Virus record (IMG/VR): IMGVR_UViG_3300027771_000137
Span: 1-20,232 of that record
Length of the DNA stretch: 20,232 bases
Reading direction: 5' to 3' (one strand)
Source of the DNA: a virus
The notes below the pieces were generated by a model. The model did no database searches and was not told where the DNA came from. It saw only the letters and a program-made list of their open reading frames with translations. How positions within the stretch are numbered: the first letter of the stretch is position 1; the number at the start of each line of letters is the position of its first letter. The translations under genes and the position numbers were made by a program. Of the stretch, positions 1-7,453 are shown one piece after another.

Positions 1-228
1 AGTTAGTGTGTCAGCATCAACACGTGCTATTGTATATACACCGTCTCCGTCACCAAACTCAAAGTATCCGTCTCCAATTTGTTCGTACATGTCTCGCATG
101 TGACCCATAAGCTCACGAGCCGCATTATTTACGTTACTCGGTGCCATGTTCTCTGCAAAGTTCACTGTCATATTAGCAGTATTACTGCCTGCAGTTGAAC
201 TAAATTTTCCTACGCCTGTTCCAGCCAT
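1..228 (-). CDS. Tail fibre-like protein, N-terminal part only
   Basis: This reading frame starts at an ATG at 228 and stays open for 76 codons to the window edge, so the C-terminal part is missing. The ATG follows an AGGAG Shine-Dalgarno site (238-242) at normal spacing. The peptide begins MAGTGVGKFSSTAG and continues with VNFAENMAPSNVNNAARELM, then an acidic, glycine-rich stretch (GDGYFEFGDGDG). From memory, this type of N-terminus (a plea to attach to the virion followed by an ARELM-type helix) is common at the start of tail-fibre or tail-appendage proteins of marine podophages. It is the last gene seen, after the ejection proteins, which suits a receptor-binding fibre. The function is inferred from the N-terminus and position only; any host-binding domain lies outside the window. 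Confidence 0.65.
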   Translation of the reverse strand, partial: MAGTGVGKFSSTAGSNTANMTVNFAENMAPSNVNNAARELMGHMRDMYEQIGDGYFEFGDGDGVYTIARVDADTLT

Positions 229-248
229 TGTATTATTCTCCTAGTTAA

Positions 249-2756
249 TTAATCTAATAACCCTAAATTTTTAGCATATTGTATATACTCAGGGCTTATG
301 TTTTTTCGTTGTTCGTTGTTATTTTGCATTGCAAATTCAGGTAACATTTTTATTGTATTACCTACACCTGGTATGCTACCAAGTAAATTTGTTCTACCTT
401 CAGAACCTACTGGTTGTTGTAAGTTTTGTACGTTCTGTACAGTGTTAAGAGCTTGTGGCCCTCCACGAATTGCTTTTAATAAAGGGCTTGTTACTACTGC
501 AGTATTACCTGTAAATTCTACTAATTTAAGTGCTGCTTTTTTACCATAATAATCAGTAACATTGTCAAAAGCTGATCTACTAGCTAACAATCCTTGAATA
601 CCAGCAAAATTAAATCCACTAATTCCAATAACACCTCTTAAAGTTTGTTGTATGTTAGCGAGAATACCGTCTGCTACTAAGGTAGAACTAGTTAAATCTT
701 TAGGTCTTAATGTTTTTTTAACTTCTGTAACAAACTTTCCAAGTTGTTGTATTTCTTTTTTAGAAAATAATTCAGTTAATAATTTTGGATTTTGTACTTG
801 CATTTTTTGAAAATCATCTACAAATTTTTCTGAACTAAATCTAAAATCATTACCTACTTTTTTATTAGCGTTAAATATCATTCTTTTAACAAAACCTTCT
901 CGTAATTTCATAAAATCACCAGAAAACGCAGCATCACCAAAATCATCACCAGACACACCAAATACTGTTTTAAGTCTTTTTATTACTTCTAAAGATTGTC
1001 CTCTTTTACCAATAGTATTAAGGTTAAATAACAGATCCAAAGTTTTTTCAGGAGTCATATCTTTGTCATTTAAAATTTTGTTTATAGTGCGATCTGCAAA
1101 ACTTTTACCTTTGTGGGAACCAAATAAATCAAAATGTTCTTTAGAAGTTTTTGTAGCATTTTTAACAATTTCTAAAGTAGTTGCATTAGTGCCATCCATT
1201 CTAGTAAATAAACCATTAGTTAAACTATCATCAATAAATTTATCATACTCATTTTTAACTAATGTTAATACTTTTTTATCTGCATTACTTAAATTACCTT
1301 TATAAAGAGCTTGTAATTGCTTATAAACTTTATCAAAGTCTCTATAGGTTTTGTTTGAAAATGTAATAGGTGCATTACCAAATACAACCATTTCTTTACG
1401 TTTGGTAGAGTTAGAAAAGTTTTTAACTATGTCATACGCTTTGTGTGCAATAGGATAAAGTTCTTTATCAATAACACCATCAATTAACATATTATTTTCA
1501 TCAATAGATTTTAGTATATTTAAATTTAATAAATTAATATTAGATTTGCTACCTGTAAAAACACCATCTTTGTTGATTGCATTGTAAGCAGTGCTTACGT
1601 TTTCTGATGATTTAGTGTGTCTTTCTATAATTGATTTATACAAATCAGGAAATTCTTCACCAACTTCTTTTAAAGTTGTATTACCAGTTACAATTTTATG
1701 TAATACAGTGCTAGTAATATCACCCATTTTTAAATCTTGAGAGGCTAAGAAGTCTTTTGCTATTACTTGTGCTTCTCTACCTAATTTTCCATCTGCAGCT
1801 TGAAACAAATAAGCTATACCCATTTCATCGCCAGTTGCTTGTGGTGGTGCAAATTGTATGCCAAATTCATCACCTGCAGCTATTGCTGCTGCAGTATTTT
1901 CATCTAAATTTCTAGAAAGACTTAAACCAAATGAATCTATCCATCTTTTAGATTTTGGTTCACTTAAATCAATGTTTGCAGCTTTTGCAGCTCGTCTACC
2001 TTTAGCGTTTAATTGTATTTGTCCGTCAACAATTTCAGTAAATTTTGGGTTACCTAGTAATTTTTTTACTGTAAATCTAAATGCAGGACTAATTGCACCT
2101 TCAAAACCCATTGGTACTAATGTAGATATAATAGCTTTAGGAACGTCAACACCTTCTGCTCCAAATGGCATGGCAGCTACATCTTGTGCTACTGAAGTAG
2201 CACCTCCACCAACGCCTGATTGCACAATTTTTTTAATTAAACCTTTACCAGTTTGTGTAGCCCATCTTGCCGCAGGAACATACTGTATCATTTGACTTAC
2301 AAGAGTAGTAAAATCTTCTAATGAAGCTCCAGGTTTGTTTATATATAAAGGAGATCCATCTGGCAATATAACCATTGGGTTATCGTAAGCATCTTTTACA
2401 ATTTGTGCATCAGGCATTTGCGATTGTATGACGTTAATTTTTTCTTCTAATAACGGTGTAATTCCTGTACCAAGAGTTATTTTTGAAAATTGACCTGTTG
2501 TAGTATTATCTGCTACACGTGAAGATGAACCAAACTCACCAACTTCAGGAAATTCAGTTCTTTTAGTACCATCAAAAAAATCATAAATTGAAATACCTGC
2601 TTTTTTAATTGCGTTAATAACACCTTTGTCTTGAGTTTCTAATTCTTCAAATTGTTTGATTACGTTTTCATCTGTTACTATGTTAACACCTGCAGATTTA
2701 GTTTCAGCTTCTTCAAACTGTTTAATTATACTTTCGTCTGTTACAACTTTAACCAT
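249..2756 (-). CDS. Large internal virion / DNA-ejection protein (835 aa)
   Basis: This is the largest protein in the window. I chose the ATG at 2756 because it forms TAATG with the stop of the upstream gene, a junction used repeatedly here; an in-frame ATG two codons earlier (2762) is possible. The N-terminus carries two copies of a 16-residue motif, VTDESIIKQFEEAETK (residues 5-20) and VTDENVIKQFEELETQ (27-42), with a 22-residue period. A stretch containing PGASLEDFTTLVSQ and the glycine-rich GVGGGATSVAQD follows at about 140-200. Most of the rest is lysine-rich and probably helical. There is no signal peptide and no enzyme motif I can name. Size, position after two other probable ejection proteins, and position just before the fibre gene suggest an internal virion protein delivered with the DNA, like P22 gp16/gp20 or T7 gp15/gp16. 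That role is inferred. Confidence 0.75.
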   Translation of the reverse strand: MVKVVTDESIIKQFEEAETKSAGVNIVTDENVIKQFEELETQDKGVINAIKKAGISIYDFFDGTKRTEFPEVGEFGSSSRVADNTTTGQFSKITLGTGITPLLEEKINVIQSQMPDAQIVKDAYDNPMVILPDGSPLYINKPGASLEDFTTLVSQMIQYVPAARWATQTGKGLIKKIVQSGVGGGATSVAQDVAAMPFGAEGVDVPKAIISTLVPMGFEGAISPAFRFTVKKLLGNPKFTEIVDGQIQLNAKGRRAAKAANIDLSEPKSKRWIDSFGLSLSRNLDENTAAAIAAGDEFGIQFAPPQATGDEMGIAYLFQAADGKLGREAQVIAKDFLASQDLKMGDITSTVLHKIVTGNTTLKEVGEEFPDLYKSIIERHTKSSENVSTAYNAINKDGVFTGSKSNINLLNLNILKSIDENNMLIDGVIDKELYPIAHKAYDIVKNFSNSTKRKEMVVFGNAPITFSNKTYRDFDKVYKQLQALYKGNLSNADKKVLTLVKNEYDKFIDDSLTNGLFTRMDGTNATTLEIVKNATKTSKEHFDLFGSHKGKSFADRTINKILNDKDMTPEKTLDLLFNLNTIGKRGQSLEVIKRLKTVFGVSGDDFGDAAFSGDFMKLREGFVKRMIFNANKKVGNDFRFSSEKFVDDFQKMQVQNPKLLTELFSKKEIQQLGKFVTEVKKTLRPKDLTSSTLVADGILANIQQTLRGVIGISGFNFAGIQGLLASRSAFDNVTDYYGKKAALKLVEFTGNTAVVTSPLLKAIRGGPQALNTVQNVQNLQQPVGSEGRTNLLGSIPGVGNTIKMLPEFAMQNNNEQRKNISPEYIQYAKNLGLLD
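2631..2744 (-). repeat. Two-copy N-terminal peptide repeat
   Basis: Two 48-base units (2697-2744 and 2631-2678), 66 bases apart start to start, encode VTD-E-x-x-IKQFEE-x-ET twice near the N-terminus of the 835-aa protein. The bases have diverged while the peptide is largely kept, which suggests selection on the peptide and not a recent copy. Confidence 0.8.
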
Positions 2757-3976
2757 TAGCAACTCTTTCCAGAATCAATTACTTGTGATGTTTTACCTTT
2801 ACCTATTCTTAGGTATATTTTTCCATTAATACATTGACCACTATCAGTTAATACTTCAGCGTTTAGACCTTTACTAGATATTTCTTTTAATTCAGTTCTA
2901 AAGTCATCATCCATAAAAGGATTTTCTTCTTGAAAATCACCTAATACTTGGTTAAATGTTTTACCGTCTTTATTTTTACCACTTAAACTTCCAACATCAT
3001 CATAAAATGTGTCTCTTATGGCCTCTATGTCTAAATTTCTGTTAGCCCCTCTTTTTTGTAAAGCTAATAATAATAAATTACCATCTCTAGTTAAACTTAG
3101 ACCTGGAGATATACTTTCTATAAATTTTCTTTCACCATCTGAAATAGCACCAACAAAACTTTGTAAGCCTTGTAATACAAATTGACCGCCAATAACTTTT
3201 ATAGCTTCTGATTGTGCAACATTTTCATTTATAGTAGTGTCAAAACCTAATTTGTTTAAAATCTTAGTTGTTTCTAAATTAAATTCAGCAAATGCTCCAG
3301 TAGTGTTTGGATCAACTTCACTTAAAAGAAATTCTAAAGTGTCAAGGTTGTTTAAATCTGTGTAGGCTTTAGCAGCATTTTCACCAATTTTTACATATTT
3401 GTTACCAAAATCTTTACCTATTACTTCTGATTCTGCACCTTCAAATAAAGCTGGTGCTTCTTTTGATATTTTTTCAATTTTATTTGTGTTTAGATTAACT
3501 TGGTAATCTTCAGAACTTATACCATATTGTGCTGCATCTGCATCAGAAATTGGCCCATATTGAGCAGTAGCAGTAGAACTTTTTTTAGCTAAAAAAGCTG
3601 CATAACCATCTGGTGTTGGGTTGTTTGTAGTTCTAGTATATTCTCGGTAAGTGTTAGGATCTTCTTCTACTGGTACTAAACCTAACGCTTGTATTTCTTG
3701 TTCAGTAGCAAAAACAACTTCTCCTGTTCTTGGATCCATAGCTTGTTTAGTAGCACCTACAGTATCTTGTAAAGACTTTTTAATTTCTCCTGCTTGTAAC
3801 GTACCTGTTAATATAGATGATACAATAGGTTCACCACTTAAAATTTTCTGTCCAATGCTAGTAGTAGGTCGTGAAATAAAATCTGTTAATTTTTCAGAAA
3901 AGTTTTCTCCTTCGAGTGGACTTAGAAAACCACCAGATTGTTTTTGTTTACTTAATAATCCTTTTAAATCTACCAT
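2756..3976 (-). CDS. Probable internal virion protein (406 aa)
   Basis: This soluble-looking protein has no signal peptide. Its ATG at 3976 has a good AGGAGA site, and its stop overlaps the next gene as TAATG. The N-terminus (MVDLKGLLSKQKQSGGFLSP) contains GGFLSP, similar to GGGFLAP at the start of the 519-aa Hint protein. The middle, about residues 255-310, has FVGAISDGERKFIESISPG followed by SLTRDGNLLLLAL. I recall this type of segment in hypothetical internal proteins of many marine phages. The C-terminus ends in a basic patch and a final cysteine. It lies between two other candidate ejection proteins, which points to the virion interior. No enzyme motif is recognised, so the role is inferred from context. 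Confidence 0.7.
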   Translation of the reverse strand: MVDLKGLLSKQKQSGGFLSPLEGENFSEKLTDFISRPTTSIGQKILSGEPIVSSILTGTLQAGEIKKSLQDTVGATKQAMDPRTGEVVFATEQEIQALGLVPVEEDPNTYREYTRTTNNPTPDGYAAFLAKKSSTATAQYGPISDADAAQYGISSEDYQVNLNTNKIEKISKEAPALFEGAESEVIGKDFGNKYVKIGENAAKAYTDLNNLDTLEFLLSEVDPNTTGAFAEFNLETTKILNKLGFDTTINENVAQSEAIKVIGGQFVLQGLQSFVGAISDGERKFIESISPGLSLTRDGNLLLLALQKRGANRNLDIEAIRDTFYDDVGSLSGKNKDGKTFNQVLGDFQEENPFMDDDFRTELKEISSKGLNAEVLTDSGQCINGKIYLRIGKGKTSQVIDSGKSC

Positions 3977-3985
3977 AATAATCTC

Positions 3986-4861
3986 CTATAGAAATCCTAA
4001 TCCGCCTAATAAAGCACCACCTACAATACCAGGAGTTCCTAACGCAGCACCTGCTACTGCTCCACCAAAAGCACCACCAGCACCACTAGCTGATTGACTT
4101 GGTGCTGTACTATACTGCGTTGGTAAACCACTTGCTATTGGACTAATAAGTCCAGCATATTGATTTAATAAATTCATTGGTGATTGTTGACCAAATTGAA
4201 ATCTTTGAATTTGATCTTGTAATTGTCTTTGTGCTAAGTTTTCATACGCAGAGCCTACGCCACCTAATTGACCAATAGCTTGTTGTCTACGCATGTCCAT
4301 ACCTTGTTGAATACCTGGTAATTGTCCTGCAGCTTGTAACTGTCTACCAAAACCTGATTCCATGCCTGATTGTTCTCTACCACGTTCTTGTGAAGCTAAC
4401 TGTGCAGCAATAGGTGCATAACCTTGAGTAACTCCTCTGGCTACAGCTTGTTGTGCCATAGGTGAGGTACCTGTTCTACCCATACCACCAAACTGTGATT
4501 GTACATCACCTAATACGTCAGAGGTAATGTTTGAACGAATACCTGATAAATAATCAGCTTGTGGGGTTAAACCTGCATAAGAAGATTGTGGACTCATAGC
4601 AAACTGTCCAAAAGTCTGTGCAGCTTGTGCTTGTAATGGTGAGTTTTGTGCTTGTTCTAAGGCTGCAGCTTGTTGTAAATTAAGAGCTTCTTGAGTTTGA
4701 TTAGCAAACGGTACTACGGTGCTACCAGGAAAGAATGATCTGCCTACACCACTACGGTATATATTTTGTGCTTCGCCTAATATATCCTGTAGATAGGGTT
4801 CTGCAGGTGCGTAAGGCTCTGTTCTTTGAACTGTTGTTTGATTTCCACCACCACTTGACAT
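3986..4861 (-). CDS. Gln/Ala/Gly-rich probable ejection protein (291 aa)
   Basis: The composition is striking: the protein is rich in Q, A and G, with many short QQ and AQ runs predicted to form helices. It starts MSSGGGNQTTVQRTEPYAPA, where the YAPAEPYLQDIL segment is a pattern I associate with internal virion or tail-assembly proteins. The last 30 residues are a Gly/Ala-rich hydrophobic stretch (GGAFGGAVAGAALG then GGALLGGLGFL) that could insert into a membrane. At about residues 222-228 it contains QFGQQSP, encoded by 25 bases identical to a segment of the 519-aa protein gene. It starts just after the stop of the GNAT-like gene and lies 10 bases before the next gene. A role in making a channel for DNA entry is an inference from composition and position. 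Confidence 0.7.
   Translation of the reverse strand: MSSGGGNQTTVQRTEPYAPAEPYLQDILGEAQNIYRSGVGRSFFPGSTVVPFANQTQEALNLQQAAALEQAQNSPLQAQAAQTFGQFAMSPQSSYAGLTPQADYLSGIRSNITSDVLGDVQSQFGGMGRTGTSPMAQQAVARGVTQGYAPIAAQLASQERGREQSGMESGFGRQLQAAGQLPGIQQGMDMRRQQAIGQLGGVGSAYENLAQRQLQDQIQRFQFGQQSPMNLLNQYAGLISPIASGLPTQYSTAPSQSASGAGGAFGGAVAGAALGTPGIVGGALLGGLGFL
4176..4200. repeat. 25-base exact repeat, copy 1
   Basis: These 25 bases are identical and in the same orientation to 7323-7347. In both genes they are read in the same frame on the minus strand and give the peptide QFGQQSP. This copy lies in the 291-aa ejection-protein gene. Confidence 0.9.
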
Positions 4862-4863
4862 AC

Positions 4864-5289
4864 TTATTTCTCCAATTTCTTTTCTAGTAAATAATGGGTT
4901 GTTTTAAACCCTTTTTGTTTTAATATTTTTGACCAACCTGGTCTGGCATAAGTTTCAAAGTGCGTACACTTATTACTTTTAGCCCATTTTTCAATGTCGT
5001 GCAATCCATCTTGCCAGTCTTTTCTATTCTTACCTGTACAGATAAAAATGTTAGCTACTTTGCTATTAGGCCTAATAATGATTCTAGTCACTACTACTGC
5101 CTTTAATTTGTTTTTTGATGTCTCATCCCAACCAAGCCATAGTTGACAATCACCTTTAGAGCAGGCTTCAAATACATCATTAGTATTATAATGATGTCCT
5201 GAATAAGCTAGGGCTTTAGTGATTGAATCGTCTACTAAGTTCCATACTGACTCTATATTTTCTTGTGGTATCTGTACTATGCCGATCAT
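4864..5289 (-). CDS. GNAT-like acetyltransferase-fold protein (141 aa)
   Basis: The order of predicted elements fits a compact GNAT (N-acetyltransferase) fold. There is an N-terminal helix (ENIESVWNLVDDSITKAL), a beta strand with CQLWLGWDE, a central strand KLKAVVVTRIIIRP, then FICTGKNRKDWQDGLHDIEK where an acetyl-CoA loop would lie, and a C-terminal GWSKILKQKGFKTTHYLLEKKL typical of the last GNAT strands. The classic Q/RxxGxG/A loop is only weakly matched by the CTGKNRKDW segment, so activity is uncertain. Such proteins are common in phage structural regions, where their substrate is unknown. The start overlaps the upstream stop by four bases (ATGA), indicating coupled translation with the 109-aa gene. 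It could be a degenerate fold with a structural role. Confidence 0.65.
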   Translation of the reverse strand: MIGIVQIPQENIESVWNLVDDSITKALAYSGHHYNTNDVFEACSKGDCQLWLGWDETSKNKLKAVVVTRIIIRPNSKVANIFICTGKNRKDWQDGLHDIEKWAKSNKCTHFETYARPGWSKILKQKGFKTTHYLLEKKLEK

Positions 5290-5615
5290 GTAATTTCTAA
5301 ATAACTTGTGATAACGTGTAGTCTATTAGCTGTTGTAGCAGTTGCTTTTAATACGTCTGCTGTAGTTAAAACTAATGTAGAGTTGTGTCCACCCATACCT
5401 TGTATAGTAGCTTTAGCTCCAACGAATGCATCTTTTAAAAACTGAAACGTATCATCACCATTTACTATGGTTAATGACACACTATCATCATTGTTACTAT
5501 CTTCGCATATTATGATAGATTTGACAATAACAGTAGTACCACTAGCTACAGTAATTAATGCTGTAGCATTAGTTGTAGTTAGATCTACCTTTGCATTTTT
5601 GTAGGTATGAGCCAT
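5286..5615 (-). CDS. Small beta-rich virion protein (109 aa)
   Basis: The sequence is almost all short beta-strand-like segments rich in T, V and A: MAHTYKNAKVDLTTTNATAL, then TTVIVKSIIICED, a turn with NGDD, and RLHVITSYLEIT at the C-terminus. This plan, a K-x-x-V-D-L-T-T-T start and a final RLHVxxSxLE strand, matches a common family of small phage structural proteins that I remember only as hypothetical. There is no transmembrane segment or catalytic motif. It starts in a TAATG overlap with the cysteine-rich gene and ends in an ATGA overlap with the GNAT-like gene, so the three are probably made together. A head or tail decoration role is inferred. Confidence 0.7.
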   Translation of the reverse strand: MAHTYKNAKVDLTTTNATALITVASGTTVIVKSIIICEDSNNDDSVSLTIVNGDDTFQFLKDAFVGAKATIQGMGGHNSTLVLTTADVLKATATTANRLHVITSYLEIT

Positions 5616-5773
5616 TACTCAACACTTTCTTTAAAACCATCACTAAGATTTTTGTGAAACTCATCTAGAGCATTATGTTCACAATTCGCACATTTACAAG
5701 TTACACAGACACCATTGTTTCCACAATGACAACTATGTTCGCAATTCTTACATTGATCTAAGCTAGAAACCAT
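5615..5773 (-). CDS. Cysteine-rich, probable zinc-binding mini-protein (52 aa)
   Basis: This 52-codon gene has eight cysteines (residues 8, 11, 15, 17, 23, 26, 28 and 31) in two near-mirror blocks. The first reads CKNCEHSCHC and the second CVTCKCANCEH. The spacing CxxC-x3-CxC then CxxCxCxxC, with histidines at 13, 16 and 33, looks like a binuclear zinc or other metal site; a disulfide-bonded knot is the alternative. The C-terminal 20 residues are acidic and probably helical. The ATG at 5773 has a perfect AGGAGG Shine-Dalgarno at seven-base spacing, among the strongest in the window, and the stop makes TAATG with the next gene. I do not recognise a named family. It could be a small virion part or a host-directed factor. 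Confidence 0.85.
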   Translation of the reverse strand: MVSSLDQCKNCEHSCHCGNNGVCVTCKCANCEHNALDEFHKNLSDGFKESVE

Positions 5774-5904
5774 GATGTAACCTCCTGATTTTCATCGTTG
5801 TGATAACGTATTAGTTGATTAGTTAGTTCTTCTACAATTAATTGAAATTCCTCACTTGAGTCAATGTTTTGATAGATGTATTGTAGGTCTATCTTACTTG
5901 CCAT
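5758..5904 (-). CDS. Small acidic protein (48 aa)
   Basis: This short gene starts MASKIDLQYIYQNIDSSEEF and continues with QLIVEELTNQLIRYHNDENQ, ending in WFLA. It is acidic and probably two helices. The ATG at 5904 lies 11 bases inside the end of the 519-aa gene, and the stop lies 16 bases inside the cysteine-rich gene. It fills most of what would otherwise be a 278-base gap between longer genes. I do not recognise it. The tight overlaps and the plausible composition support it as real, but no independent signal confirms it. Confidence 0.6.
   Translation of the reverse strand: MASKIDLQYIYQNIDSSEEFQLIVEELTNQLIRYHNDENQEVTSWFLA
5781..5786 (-). promoter_or_regulatory. Consensus Shine-Dalgarno site of the cysteine-rich gene
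   Basis: AGGAGG on the minus strand lies seven bases before the ATG at 5773. It sits inside the end of the 48-aa gene, so this gene has its own strong initiation site instead of relying only on coupling. Confidence 0.8.
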
Positions 5905-7453
5905 CTCTAATTTCTCTATTAATTGTTTGACGCATAGCTTCTACATGAGGTTCCCATTGTTTATCAGATCCTGTCATATAATCACCAAACTCAATGTTAT
6001 TAATCCACATTCTTCTACCTGATGTTTCAAATACATATACAGGTTCAATTATGTCTGTGAGAACACCATGTTTACTGTTTTCAATAGTAACCATTTCATC
6101 ATCTTCCATAACTAAATGTGATCCAGAAACTTTAATACCTTTATAGTCATATACTCTATGTGGCATAAATTCAGTTTTTGCTTCTACAACACCACCTTTA
6201 ATTTCTTCACCTACATTAATAGATGTTATTTCTTTTTCAGTACCATCAGCCATTTGGATCATAGTGCCTTTAACAAAACAACCGCTTGTTCCGTCTCTAT
6301 TTGAACCACTGCTGCCAGCTCCACCTTCACGGCCACCGCCGCCACCTCCTGTATTTAAACCTTGAGTCATTCCTATCAAATCAGCAACAGTTGTTGGCTG
6401 TGGTAAACTTAAATTTTGTGAAGGGGTGTTTATCAATCCTTGTAGTTGAGTTTCTGTAAGACCGCCTGTAGGATTATTAGTTAAAGCACCTTGTAAATTA
6501 CTACCAAAAACTTCATTTATAGCTTGGTTTATTCCTTTTCCAAAAGTTAAACTTTGTGGATTATTAGATTCAAAACCTTGTATTTGTGACATAATATCAG
6601 GATCTAATCTTTGTGACATGTTATCTATGTATCCTAATGGGTTAAGAGGATTTATTTTTGCTAAGTTAAGTGCATCAAATGCAAATTTATTAAATTTATA
6701 ATCAAGAGATTCAGGGTCTAATTCTTCTACTCTACCATCTCCACCAATTCTATAACCTCTGTTACCTACAAATTCAGTGCTTATATTATCTTGATTTCCA
6801 AAAGAACCACGTTCACCACTTCGACCTTCACGATCATTCATAGTTGTAGTAGTAGATACGTTAGACGGTATGTTACCAGTTACAGGTACATTACCGTATT
6901 GGTTAAATGGTTGTGGTGTGTAATTAAAATTACTTGGATTATAAGTACTACCAAATCCACTTTGATTATTGAAATTAAAAGGCATTTCAAATTGGTTTCC
7001 CACAAATCTATTTTGAGGAACTACATTTCGTATTTGACCATTAAGTAAGCCTGCAGATTGTTGTAACTGTTCTAAATATGAATTTGCAACAGGCATTTGA
7101 TTTTGCACAGGTTGTTGCATGGGTGGCTGAAACATTTGATTTTGTATTAATGTAGGTTGCACAGAAGGATCGCCTATTCTTGACCCTCCTGTTCCAAATC
7201 TAGGATCTGGTAAAGGAATAAATGTACTGTTATCAGGAACAAAACTTTCATTAACATAAGGGCTTTGTGGTGAAATACCAGCTCCAGGATTGTTGTTAGG
7301 CATTGGATCACTAGAAATAGGTATTGGTGATTGTTGACCAAATTGAACAAACTGACCGCCAGGTCGAGCTGGCCTTAATCCATTAATTGGTCTAAATAAC
7401 TGATCTATTTCGTTTGGGTTTGGTGCTAAAAAACCACCTCCTTGTATTGCCAT
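5894..7453 (-). CDS. Q/N/P-rich virion protein with C-terminal Hint autoprocessing domain (519 aa)
   Basis: Residues 1 to about 370 are low-complexity and rich in Q, N, P, G and F, with QFGQQSP near residue 38. A polyglycine linker (about 372-391) follows, then a 128-residue Hint domain from Cys392 to the end. Hint features visible are the starting cysteine in SGCFVKGTMIQMADGTEKEI, a block-B-like SGSHLVMEDDE with His446, and a last strand VYVFETSGRRMWINNIEFGD. Inteins and hedgehog proteins use this fold to turn the peptide bond before the cysteine into a thioester. The terminal His-Asn pair and the downstream extein needed for splicing are absent, so cleavage or transfer is more likely than splicing. 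It follows the nozzle gene directly (TAATG), so it is probably a virion or tail protein. Loss of activity cannot be excluded. Confidence 0.8.
   Translation of the reverse strand: MAIQGGGFLAPNPNEIDQLFRPINGLRPARPGGQFVQFGQQSPIPISSDPMPNNNPGAGISPQSPYVNESFVPDNSTFIPLPDPRFGTGGSRIGDPSVQPTLIQNQMFQPPMQQPVQNQMPVANSYLEQLQQSAGLLNGQIRNVVPQNRFVGNQFEMPFNFNNQSGFGSTYNPSNFNYTPQPFNQYGNVPVTGNIPSNVSTTTTMNDREGRSGERGSFGNQDNISTEFVGNRGYRIGGDGRVEELDPESLDYKFNKFAFDALNLAKINPLNPLGYIDNMSQRLDPDIMSQIQGFESNNPQSLTFGKGINQAINEVFGSNLQGALTNNPTGGLTETQLQGLINTPSQNLSLPQPTTVADLIGMTQGLNTGGGGGGREGGAGSSGSNRDGTSGCFVKGTMIQMADGTEKEITSINVGEEIKGGVVEAKTEFMPHRVYDYKGIKVSGSHLVMEDDEMVTIENSKHGVLTDIIEPVYVFETSGRRMWINNIEFGDYMTGSDKQWEPHVEAMRQTINREIRDGK
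7323..7347. repeat. 25-base exact repeat, copy 2
   Basis: Identical to 4176-4200 in the same orientation and frame. This copy lies near the 5' end of the Hint-protein gene and encodes QFGQQSP. Confidence 0.9.

Noticed and set aside
1858-2295. 145-codon open frame on the plus strand
   Set aside because: It lies wholly inside the 835-aa gene on the other strand, has no ribosome site, and reads as the antisense of a well-formed protein.
2756-2762. Upstream in-frame ATG of the 835-aa gene (MLMVKV start)
   Set aside because: The ATG at 2756 forms TAATG with the upstream stop, the common junction here, so it was preferred.
3651-4097. 148-codon open frame on the plus strand, proline/alanine-rich end
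   Set aside because: It spans the junction of two convincing minus-strand genes and its proline-rich end is just the antisense of their Gly/Ala-rich tail.
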